From assembly GCA_030602105.1 (NCBI GenBank), contig JAUWAK010000083.1, positions 1-5,234 on the forward strand: a DNA stretch of 5,234 nucleotides, read 5' to 3'. The position numbers were made by a program, and so were the translations under genes. Below, in pieces: positions 1 through 4,995 of this stretch (position 1 is its first letter; each line of letters starts with the position of its first letter). The notes below the pieces were generated by a model. The model saw only the letters and a program-made list of their open reading frames with translations. It did not search any database and was not told the DNA's origin. Source of the DNA: Candidatus Aerophobota bacterium. Its GTDB lineage: Bacteria > Aerophobota > Aerophobia > Aerophobales > AE-B3A.

Positions 1-1020
1 CCCTCTGTAACCATACCCGCCACTCTCCTCCCCTCCTAAGAGAATATCCTTTTCCAACATCTTATCACACACATATTTAAATCCCACCGGAACCTCATAC
101 AGAGAAAGACCAAAATTCTCCGCTATCCTCTCCGGCTGATAGCCCAGGGATACGGTCTTAGCCACTCCTCCCCTCAGGCCTCTTTCCTCTACTAAATAAA
201 GAAGGAGGAGGGAAAAAACCTGATGGGGAGAGAGATACTCTCCCTTATCGCTCACCACCCCTGCCCTATCAGCATCCCCATCGGTAGCCAGTCCCAGATC
301 CGCTTTTTCCTCTTTGACTTTAATTTTCAGAGCTTCCAGGTTCTTCTCAATGGGCTCCGGGGCTAGTCCCCCGAAGCCGGGATTGTATTTGGGGTGAATA
401 GTAAGGACCTGGCAGCGGGATGGGGCGAGAATCTTTTCTATGAGGCCATCACCCACTCCGAACATAGGATCATGGATAACTTTGAGACGAGATTTTTCTA
501 TGAGATCCTGGTCCAGGAAAGATCTAACTTTTTTCAGATAACCTTCAATAATATCTTTTCTTTTCAAGAGGCCCTTCTTCTCAGCCTCTTCCAGAGGTAC
601 TCTCTTAATCTCCCTTTTATCCAAGAGAGCCTCTATCTGGCGGGTCACCTCGGGAGGAGCTGATCCTCCAAAGGACTCCCTGATCTTTATCCCGTTGAAC
701 CTAGGGGGATTATGAGAGGCACTTACCATAACCCCTCCCGCTAGTTTCTCGCTCTGAATGGCAAAAGAAATACACTGGGTGGGAAGGTCTTGCCGAGAAA
801 GAATAACAGGAAGATCGTTCGCAGTCAGAACCTCGGCTACAAGCTCTGCAAATTCCCTGGAAAGGAAGCGGGTATCATACCCCACCACCAACCCTTTTTC
901 TCCCATCCTCTCTTTGTAATAATCAGCTACAGCCTGAGCTACCCTGCCTACGTTGGCAAAAGTGAAATCCTCAGCAATGACCGCTCTCCATCCATCAGTG
1001 CCAAACTTTATCTCTGCCAT
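1..1020 (-). CDS. Phosphoglucomutase/phosphomannomutase family protein (N-terminal 340 residues, cut by window edge)
   Basis: Alpha-D-phosphohexomutase, a cytoplasmic enzyme that moves phosphate between C1 and C6 of a hexose through a phosphoserine intermediate. The minus-strand frame is open from the ATG at 1020 to base 1. It begins MAEIKFGTDGWRA, the usual N-terminus of the FGTDGWR-type branch. The catalytic phosphoserine loop VSASHNP has Ser102. The metal loop DGDADR is at residues 247-252 (Asp247, Asp249, Asp251). The sugar-binding loop GEESGG is at 330-335. Family members are about 450-480 residues, so roughly the C-terminal quarter, including the phosphate-binding domain, lies outside the window. 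A GAGGG ribosome site sits 6 nt before the ATG, and a good promoter lies upstream. It is divergent from the kinase operon. Substrate (glucose, mannose or glucosamine phosphate) cannot be fixed from sequence; family membership is secure. Confidence 0.95.
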   Translation of the reverse strand, partial: MAEIKFGTDGWRAVIAEDFTFANVGRVAQAVADYYKERMGEKGLVVGYDTRFLSREFAELVAEVLTANDLPVILSRQDLPTQCISFAIQSEKLAGGVMVSASHNPPRFNGIKIRESFGGSAPPEVTRQIEALLDKREIKRVPLEEAEKKGLLKRKDIIEGYLKKVRSFLDQDLIEKSRLKVIHDPMFGVGDGLIEKILAPSRCQVLTIHPKYNPGFGGLAPEPIEKNLEALKIKVKEEKADLGLATDGDADRAGVVSDKGEYLSPHQVFSLLLLYLVEERGLRGGVAKTVSLGYQPERIAENFGLSLYEVPVGFKYVCDKMLEKDILLGGEESGGYGYRG

Positions 1021-1038
1021 GTTCTTCCCTCTTCAGTT

Positions 1039-1138
1039 CCTCAAAGCTCACGTGCCAGTGTATGTTACAAGCATCAATAGGCGATGTCAAGGAATATTGG
1101 AGGACTCCTCCCCCGGTCACACGAGACCAGCTTTGAGG
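1039..1138. repeat. 10-bp inverted repeat bracketing the mutase promoter
   Basis: CCTCAAAGCT at 1039-1048 is the exact reverse complement of AGCTTTGAGG at 1129-1138. The arms are 80 bp apart and enclose the whole mutase promoter: one arm is in the transcribed leader and the other lies upstream of the -35. Paired sites like this can bind one regulator with DNA looping. A chance match of 10 bp in a region this size is uncommon but not excluded. Confidence 0.4.
1062..1090 (-). promoter_or_regulatory. Sigma70-type promoter for the phosphohexomutase gene
   Basis: On the minus strand a consensus -35 TTGACA (1085-1090) is followed after exactly 17 bp by TAACAT (1062-1067), which matches the -10 consensus at four of six positions including the key first two and last bases. 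Transcription would begin near 1055, leaving a leader of about 35 nt that contains the GAGGG ribosome site at 1027-1031. Seen by inspection; activity is inferred. Confidence 0.7.
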
Positions 1139-1185
1139 TCCTCTACTGCTCTTTTCCCCTCGGGAAAGCTCCAGAAGCCTTTTGG
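1091..1185. other. Inverted-repeat-rich spacer between two divergent promoters
   Basis: No gene is supported here. A plus-strand frame is open from 1084, but its ATG lies in the opposing -35 box, it has no ribosome site, and it runs through the plus-strand promoter. The spacer holds several small dyads: GGAGGA-C-TCCTCC (1099-1111), GGTC/GACC around a 6-nt loop (1115-1128), GAGGAC (1100-1105) with GTCCTC (1138-1143) enclosing the previous hairpin, and TTTCCC/GGGAAA around CTC (1153-1167). Both predicted transcripts start outside it, so it most likely holds protein-binding sites, though a small structured RNA with its own unseen promoter is possible. Confidence 0.45.
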
Positions 1186-1214
1186 TTGACCAGGCCAGAG
1201 TCTGATGATACTAT
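1186..1214 (+). promoter_or_regulatory. Extended -10 promoter for the kinase-formyltransferase-HAD operon
   Basis: TTGACC (1186-1191) lies 17 bp before TACTAT (1209-1214), and TGA at 1206-1208 supplies the TGn of an extended -10. Start of transcription would fall near 1221, giving a leader of only about 15 nt before the kinase ATG at 1237. This argues against any kinase start upstream of 1220. Found by inspection; not tested. Confidence 0.65.
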
Positions 1215-1219
1215 GATCC

Positions 1220-1234
1220 TTTCGGGGGCCGAAA
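1220..1234 (+). promoter_or_regulatory. Small hairpin overlapping the kinase ribosome-binding site
   Basis: TTTCGG (1220-1225) and CCGAAA (1229-1234) can pair around a GGG loop, ending two bases before the kinase ATG. The only Shine-Dalgarno-like stretch, GGGGG at 1224-1228, is partly in the stem and partly in the loop. The hairpin may therefore lower or tune initiation, provided transcription starts at or before 1220-1221; a start a few bases later would remove one arm. Confidence 0.4.
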
Positions 1235-1236
1235 AA

Positions 1237-2205
1237 ATGCCAACGGATGTGATAGGACTGGGAGCTCTGAATGTGGACCTGATCTATGAGACAGATCTTA
1301 CCTCTTTGGGACTGGAAGCGGGTAGAGAAAGGGTGGGAAGCTTCGAGGAATTCAGAGATCTCTTGGGATTTCTCAAGAAAAAGGGAAAGCTTAGAGTAAG
1401 AAGCGGGGGAGGATCAGCAGCAAACACAGTATACGCCCTGGCCAGGATGGGCGTCTCCTCAGGACTGGTAGGAAAAGCAGGTCAGGATGAAGAAGGGGAC
1501 TTCCTCCTCCAGAACCTCCGAGAAGCGGGGGTAGATACTAGCCGAGTGGCTCGCAATGCAAGAACTGGACTGTGTATTGTTCTCTTAGGAAGGAAAAGAG
1601 ATAGAAGCATTCTTATCCTTCCGGGTGCCAACGACAGCCTCTCCTACTCTGAGATAGATATAGATTATGTCAATAAGGCTGAATTCCTGCATATGAGCTC
1701 CTTTTTGGGCAGGATGCCTTTTCAGATGCAGAGAAAAGTTGCTGCTGGGACCAGGGCTAAAATAAGCCTTGACCCGGGAGAGCCTCATGCCACTCGGGGC
1801 ATAAAGGAGCTTTCTCCACTCCTCGAGCGCTGCTTTATCGTCTTTGCCTCAGGCAGAGAAATAGAAACCCTCACCGGCAAAAACTACAAGGAAGGGGCCA
1901 GAGAGCTGCTGGAATACGGCATAAAGATTATCGCCTGCACCTTAGGAGAGGAAGGATCCTACATACTATCCAGAGACGTGGAGCTCGAAATATCTGCAGT
2001 CAAAACCCGGGTGGTGGACAGTACCGGAGCGGGAGATGTCTATGCGGCGGGCTTTCTGGCAGGATTGCTTAAGGGCTTACCTCTAGTTCGATGTGCCAGA
2101 GTTGCAGGCAGGCTGGCCAGCTTAAGTGTTGCCGGATACGGGCGCTCATCATACCCTGATGCCGGGCTCCTCAGGCAGATCTTGGAAGAGCAGGATGTAA
2201 AATAA
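1237..2205 (+). CDS. PfkB-family carbohydrate/nucleoside kinase
   Basis: Cytoplasmic ATP-dependent kinase of the ribokinase/adenosine kinase superfamily, 322 residues, a normal length. The N-terminal strand VIGLGALNVDLI (5-16) is typical. PfkB signature 1, GGGSAANTVYALARMG, is at 57-72, followed by a GKAGQDEEGD segment (79-88). Signature 2, DSTGAGDVYAAGF, is at 261-273, with the anion-hole GAG and catalytic base Asp267. TLGEEGSY (235-242) is the usual strand near the ATP site. The GGSAAN plus long lid insertion (about 20-55) is more like the adenosine-kinase branch than ribokinase, but substrate is not determined. The start at 1237 was chosen because the promoter's -10 box ends at 1214 and GGGGG lies 8 nt upstream. 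Earlier in-frame ATGs at 1084 and 1213 fall within or before promoter elements. First gene of a three-gene operon, 12 bp before the formyltransferase. Confidence 0.9.
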   Translation: MPTDVIGLGALNVDLIYETDLTSLGLEAGRERVGSFEEFRDLLGFLKKKGKLRVRSGGGSAANTVYALARMGVSSGLVGKAGQDEEGDFLLQNLREAGVDTSRVARNARTGLCIVLLGRKRDRSILILPGANDSLSYSEIDIDYVNKAEFLHMSSFLGRMPFQMQRKVAAGTRAKISLDPGEPHATRGIKELSPLLERCFIVFASGREIETLTGKNYKEGARELLEYGIKIIACTLGEEGSYILSRDVELEISAVKTRVVDSTGAGDVYAAGFLAGLLKGLPLVRCARVAGRLASLSVAGYGRSSYPDAGLLRQILEEQDVK

Positions 2206-2217
2206 GGAAAACTAAAG

Positions 2218-3075
2218 ATGTATGAGATCGGTTGGTTTTCTACAGGTAGGGACAAAGCGGCCAGGGATCTTCTACAAGTAGTCTACGGCAACATCAAAGA
2301 GGGGAAACTATCTAATCTAAAGGTATCTTTTGTCTTCAGCAACCGCGAGAGGGGAGACGCCAGGGAAAGTGATTTCTTCTTTGAACTGGCGAAGGATTTG
2401 GGGATCCAGGTGATCTCGTTTTCTTCCTCGAGCTTTGGACCAGAATTGAGAAAAAGAGGGCTTGAGGAGGAAAAAACGGGAAGATCTCGTTTGATCGAGG
2501 ACTGGCGCCGGCTATACGACAGGGAAATAATGAAAAAGATTGAAAGATTCAGGCCGGCCCTCATCGTCCTGGCTGGTTACATGCTGATTGTGGGGAGGGA
2601 AATGTGCGAGAGATACCCCATAATAAATCTCCATCCCGCCCCTACGGGAGGACCCAAGGGAACCTGGCAGGAGGTCATATGGAAACTTATTGAGCAAAGA
2701 GCAGACCATAGCGGGGTAATGATGCATCTGGTTACTCCAGAGCTGGATGCCGGACCGCCCATAACCTGGTGCCAATTCTGCATCCGGGGAGAGAGATTTG
2801 ACCTCCTGTGGCAAAGAATGGACGGAAAGTTAAAGAGGCGAACCCTTCAGGAAATTCGGAAGGAAGAAGGGGAAAACGAGCCTCTCTTTCAAGAAATTAG
2901 AAGGCAGGGAGTAAAAAGAGAGCTTCCCCTTATGATTCATACTCTCGAGAATCTCTCAGAAGGTAAACTCAAGGTAATAGGAGAAAGAGTCTTTCGAAAA
3001 GGAAAGGTCATCCCTGGCCTTCGCGTGGACAGGGAAATATGCAAACTGTGCGAAAATGATTTCTATGGAAACTAA
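2218..3075 (+). CDS. PurN-like formyltransferase family protein with extended C-terminus
   Basis: A 285-residue protein of the formyl_transf_N fold, whose members move a formyl group from 10-formyltetrahydrofolate to an amine. The core resembles glycinamide ribonucleotide transformylase: VFSNRE (39-44), IVLAGYMLIV (116-125), NLHP (137-140) and a VTPELDAGPP segment (172-181). Asn137, His139 and Asp177 correspond to the catalytic Asn-His-Asp triad. Differences from true PurN are clear. The phosphate-binding loop reads WFSTGRDKAARDLL (6-19) rather than the SGNGSN type, a charged insertion spans about 72-105, and about 95 extra residues follow the core with a CKLC pair near the end (275-278). PurN is usually near 190-215 residues. 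AAGGAAA lies just ahead of the ATG, overlapping the kinase stop region. Its place between a kinase and a HAD protein suggests a dedicated pathway rather than general purine synthesis. Family is confident; substrate unknown. Confidence 0.85.
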   Translation: MYEIGWFSTGRDKAARDLLQVVYGNIKEGKLSNLKVSFVFSNRERGDARESDFFFELAKDLGIQVISFSSSSFGPELRKRGLEEEKTGRSRLIEDWRRLYDREIMKKIERFRPALIVLAGYMLIVGREMCERYPIINLHPAPTGGPKGTWQEVIWKLIEQRADHSGVMMHLVTPELDAGPPITWCQFCIRGERFDLLWQRMDGKLKRRTLQEIRKEEGENEPLFQEIRRQGVKRELPLMIHTLENLSEGKLKVIGERVFRKGKVIPGLRVDREICKLCENDFYGN

Positions 3076-3077
3076 GG

Positions 3078-4130
3078 ATGAGACAAATTTGTATAGATTG
3101 TGAGGGGCCGATCACCAAAAACGACAATGCTCTGGAGCTCTGCCAGCATTTCCTACCCCAAGGAGGTGATTTTTTTTCCCTCATATCGCGATACGATGAC
3201 TTTCTGGCTGATATTGTCAGGAAGAAAGGATACAGAGCAGGTAATACCCTGAGTTTCATCCTTCCCTTTCTGAAAGCGGCCTCTGTTACCAACAAGAAGA
3301 TCATCGATTTTTCACGTCGGGGTCTTCTTCTCATTTCGGGAGCGGAAAGAATGCTTCCTCGTCTTGCTGAAAAGATACCGACATTTATCATTAGCACCAG
3401 CTACAGGCCATACGTACAGGCCCTGTGTGATAAGATAAAGTTTCCTTTCAGGAACACATATTCCACCTATCTGGATCTGGATAAGTACCATCTTGCTCCC
3501 GAAGAGGCAGACGAATTAAATCGGCTTCTGGATGAGGTACTCAAGCTGACACCAATCCAGATTTCTGGGGTCAAGAATAGAACCGGTCTTTCTGCTCCTT
3601 CCAGAAAGACCGTAACGAGACTGAATGAGATATTCTTCCGTGAGATTCCCGGTATGAGCTGCGGCAGGATGCTGGAAGAAGTTCAGCCGCTGGGTGGGAA
3701 AGAAAAGGCAAAAGCCATCCTGGATTTACTAAGAAAAACCGGATCAGCAGCCTCTGAAATCATGTACATTGGAGACAGCATAACCGATGTCCAGGCCCTG
3801 GAATTGGTAAAGACAGAAGGAGGGGTAGCTGTCTCCTTCAATGGAAATCGTTATGCTTTGAGGGCGGCTCAGGTAGCTTGTGTATCTGCGGACTTTTTGC
3901 CCCTCAGAATTCTGGGAGAGATATTTCATAGGGACGGTAAGGAAGGGCTGGAAAAAATCCTCAGGCAGGGACTCCGAAACATGGAAGATAAAGTGCAAGA
4001 AGAACTTTCATCCCTAAAACCTCGTCCTGAGCTCAACATCATCAACGAGAATAACCTTGAAATCTTAATCTCCAAAAGTGAGTCCATGAGAAAATGCGTA
4101 AGGGGAGAGAAAATCGGAACCTTGGGATAA
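3078..4130 (+). CDS. HAD-superfamily protein of the EhaR-like (COG4030) type
   Basis: A 350-residue protein with the four HAD motifs. Motif I is CIDCEGPIT (5-13) with nucleophile Asp7 and Glu9 where most HAD phosphatases have Asp. Motif II is FIISTSYRP (103-111), with Ser106. The motif III lysine lies in GGKEKAK (206-212). Motif IV is YIGDSITD (230-237), with Asp233 and Asp237. The DCEGPITKNDNA N-terminus and the SRYDD block (37-41) recall proteins labelled energy-converting hydrogenase A subunit R in methanogens; I recognise this from memory, and no other Eha subunit is present here. All metal and phosphoryl residues are kept, so a small-molecule phosphatase is the likeliest activity. The cap between motifs I and II is large and helical. 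It starts 2 bp after the formyltransferase stop, implying translational coupling; GGAAA is 5-10 nt upstream. No membrane segment or signal peptide. Confidence 0.8.
   Translation: MRQICIDCEGPITKNDNALELCQHFLPQGGDFFSLISRYDDFLADIVRKKGYRAGNTLSFILPFLKAASVTNKKIIDFSRRGLLLISGAERMLPRLAEKIPTFIISTSYRPYVQALCDKIKFPFRNTYSTYLDLDKYHLAPEEADELNRLLDEVLKLTPIQISGVKNRTGLSAPSRKTVTRLNEIFFREIPGMSCGRMLEEVQPLGGKEKAKAILDLLRKTGSAASEIMYIGDSITDVQALELVKTEGGVAVSFNGNRYALRAAQVACVSADFLPLRILGEIFHRDGKEGLEKILRQGLRNMEDKVQEELSSLKPRPELNIINENNLEILISKSESMRKCVRGEKIGTLG
3160..3177 (+). other. Internal Shine-Dalgarno-like AAGGAGGTGAT followed by a T8 run
   Basis: Within the HAD gene, AAGGAGGTGAT (3160-3170) matches the full anti-Shine-Dalgarno complement and is followed by eight T residues (3170-3177). 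In frame this reads GGT GAT TTT TTT TCC, so T-TTT-TTT is a slippery heptamer. No start codon at useful spacing gives a reading frame. A shift to -1 would end at the TGA at 3197-3199. The bases may simply reflect the encoded Gly-Gly-Asp-Phe-Phe. Confidence 0.3.
3584..3612 (+). repeat. Intragenic inverted repeat, 11-bp perfect arms with 7-nt loop
   Basis: CGGTCTTTCTG (3584-3594) and CAGAAAGACCG (3602-3612) are exact reverse complements around CTCCTTC, inside the HAD gene. No T-run follows, so it is not an intrinsic terminator. It codes for part of a Thr-Gly-Leu-Ser-Ala-Pro-Ser-Arg-Lys segment in a region without HAD motifs. Confidence 0.7.
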
Positions 4131-4148
4131 GGCCCGCCATTCGTATTC

Positions 4149-4177
4149 TTGACTCACCTCTTTGCTTTTGATAGCAT
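4149..4177 (+). promoter_or_regulatory. Extended -10 promoter for the ferredoxin-ruvA-ruvB unit
   Basis: TTGACT (4149-4154) is separated by 17 bp from TAGCAT (4172-4177), with TGA at 4169-4171 giving an extended -10. It begins 18 bp after the HAD stop, in the only sizeable gap between plus-strand genes. Its design is the same as the promoter at 1186-1214. Transcription would start near 4184, about 22 nt before the proposed ferredoxin start. The first in-frame TTG (4149) and ATG (4176) of the ferredoxin frame lie in the -35 and -10 boxes respectively. Confidence 0.65.
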
Positions 4178-4190
4178 GAGACAACCGCTA

Positions 4191-4200
4191 AGGGGAGGAG
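4191..4200 (+). promoter_or_regulatory. Strong Shine-Dalgarno AGGGGAGGAG ahead of an ATT codon
   Basis: This is the strongest ribosome-binding sequence at any gene start in the window. The GGAGG core (4194-4198) lies 7 nt before ATT at 4206, which is the spacing expected for a start codon. No in-frame ATG, GTG or TTG occurs between it and the first ferredoxin cysteine, so it decides the start as ATT. Confidence 0.6.
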
Positions 4201-4205
4201 ACGCT

Positions 4206-4478
4206 ATTTCCACCATTAAGATAGATGCTAAGAAATGCAAGGGATGCGGCTACTGCGTCAGGTTCTGCCCCAAGAATCTAATCTATCTGGACACTGTTTT
4301 TAACGAGAAAGGATACCATCCCGTTGTTTTTGGTCACGAGGAGAATTGCACCGGATGCGGCCTGTGTGGTTTGGTTTGTCCCGACCTAGCTATAGTAGTG
4401 TACAAAGAAAAAGACAAAAATGATTCATTACCTCAAAGGAAAACTCGTTGCAAAGTCCCCGACCTTCGTCATTGTTGA
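4206..4478 (+). CDS. Dicluster 4Fe-4S ferredoxin, KorD-like (2-oxoacid oxidoreductase delta type); probable ATT start
   Basis: Small soluble electron carrier with two CxxCxxCxxxCP motifs: Cys11/14/17/21 and Cys48/51/54/58, numbered from the ATT. The layout, with a KGYHPV segment between clusters and a VCPDLAIVVYKE end, is that of delta subunits of 2-oxoglutarate or 2-oxoisovalerate:ferredoxin oxidoreductases (KorD/VorD). Starting at ATT gives M-STIKID, just the length of leader those proteins have, and fits the Shine-Dalgarno and promoter. Automated callers would choose ATG at 4176 or TTG at 4149, both inside promoter boxes. The final roughly 20 residues (after Asp70) look unrelated to the family and overlap ruvA by 59 nt, suggesting a lost frame near the A-runs at 4408-4412 and 4416-4420. 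No alpha, beta or gamma subunit gene follows. The ferredoxin call is certain; its partner is unknown. Confidence 0.85.
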   Translation: MSTIKIDAKKCKGCGYCVRFCPKNLIYLDTVFNEKGYHPVVFGHEENCTGCGLCGLVCPDLAIVVYKEKDKNDSLPQRKTRCKVPDLRHC

Positions 4479-4995
4479 GGTTGGAGGATTGGGATACAGA
4501 GTGAACTCTCCCCTTTCCACCTATGCAGCTCTACCCCCGGAGGGAAGTGCAGTAAATCTGTACACTCACCTGCACCTGAAAGATGACGGGATATCTCTCT
4601 ACGGCTTCCTAAAAGAGGAAGAGAGGGATTTCTTTCTTCTCCTGACCAGTCTTTCCAAAATTGGCCCTAAATCGGCCCTGCGTATGCTCTCTAGCCTGAG
4701 TATCCCTGAATTTAAAAAGGCCGTAAAGGAGGGGGACCTTACCACTTTGATCCGTACCCCCGGTATAGGAAGAAAGACCGCTCAAAGAATAGTTCTGGAA
4801 CTGAACGACAAGATAGAAGACAAGGAGCCGGAAGGATTTACTGAGGATGCCCTGACAAAGGATGCTATTGCCGCCTTAATTTCCCTGGGATATACCAAGA
4901 AAGAGGCTGAGGTGGCTGTTCGAACAGCCACCTCCTCCCTCAAAGAGGAAGTGGACCTACCGGAGCTTATCAGAGAAGCCTTAAGATGTATATAG
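4420..4995 (+). CDS. ruvA: Holliday junction DNA helicase subunit RuvA
   Basis: RuvA forms a tetramer that binds four-way DNA junctions and guides RuvB for branch migration in recombinational repair. The 191-residue protein aligns end to end with the family. The N-terminal OB-fold domain has the signature MIHYLKGKLV and VEVGGLGYRV. Acidic pin residues Asp55-Asp56 precede SLYGF, matching Glu55-Asp56 of E. coli. Helix-hairpin-helix motifs occur at 78-90 (SLSKIGPKSALRM region) and 110-126 (LIRTPGIGRKTAQRI). A short acidic linker (131-146) leads to the C-terminal RuvB-binding domain, ending LIREALRCI. The start is fixed by homology. Its own ribosome site is poor (A-rich), so it may depend on coupling to the ferredoxin. 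It overlaps ruvB by 10 nt. A 26-bp palindrome lies within codons 164-172. No ruvC is seen upstream, where it often sits. Confidence 0.97.
   Translation: MIHYLKGKLVAKSPTFVIVEVGGLGYRVNSPLSTYAALPPEGSAVNLYTHLHLKDDGISLYGFLKEEERDFFLLLTSLSKIGPKSALRMLSSLSIPEFKKAVKEGDLTTLIRTPGIGRKTAQRIVLELNDKIEDKEPEGFTEDALTKDAIAALISLGYTKKEAEVAVRTATSSLKEEVDLPELIREALRCI
4909..4934. repeat. Perfect 26-bp palindrome inside ruvA
   Basis: The 13-bp arms are exactly complementary with no spacer, centred on TTCGAA (4919-4924). The left arm is GAGGTGGCTGTTC (4909-4921) and the right arm is GAACAGCCACCTC (4922-4934). As RNA it would fold into about 11 GC-rich pairs with a 4-nt loop. No U-run follows, so it is not a standard terminator. 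It ends 51 bp before the ruvB ATG. Confidence 0.9.

Noticed and set aside
433..504. Direct repeat TTTTCTATGAG at 434-444 and 494-504 in the mutase
   Set aside because: Both copies encode Leu-Ile-Glu-Lys on the minus strand; the likeness is explained by codon choice for a common tetrapeptide.
394..1080. Plus-strand open frames of 89 and 96 codons across the mutase
   Set aside because: They lie antisense to a well-supported phosphohexomutase with all signature motifs, and neither resembles a known protein.
1084..1236. A 51-residue N-terminal extension of the PfkB kinase from the ATG at 1084
   Set aside because: That ATG lies in the opposing -35 box, has no ribosome site, the stretch shows no family similarity, and a plus-strand promoter ends at 1214. 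The canonical PfkB N-terminal strand begins right after the ATG at 1237.
1091..1236. A tRNA, SRP RNA or known riboswitch in the divergent gap
   Set aside because: Hairpins are present, but there is no cloverleaf, SRP apical loop or riboswitch core that I recognise on either strand.
2412..2492. Direct repeat GATCTCGTTT twice in the formyltransferase
   Set aside because: Ten bases, in different codon contexts, with no further extension; within chance expectations.
3008..3397. A 129-codon minus-strand frame opposite the formyltransferase/HAD junction
   Set aside because: It spans the junction of two well-supported plus-strand genes in a tight operon, has no recognisable domain, and is best explained as an antisense shadow.
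4909..4945. Intrinsic terminator within ruvA
   Set aside because: The palindrome is stable enough, but it is followed by CTCCCTCAAAG with no U-tract, and lies inside an intact gene ahead of its partner ruvB.
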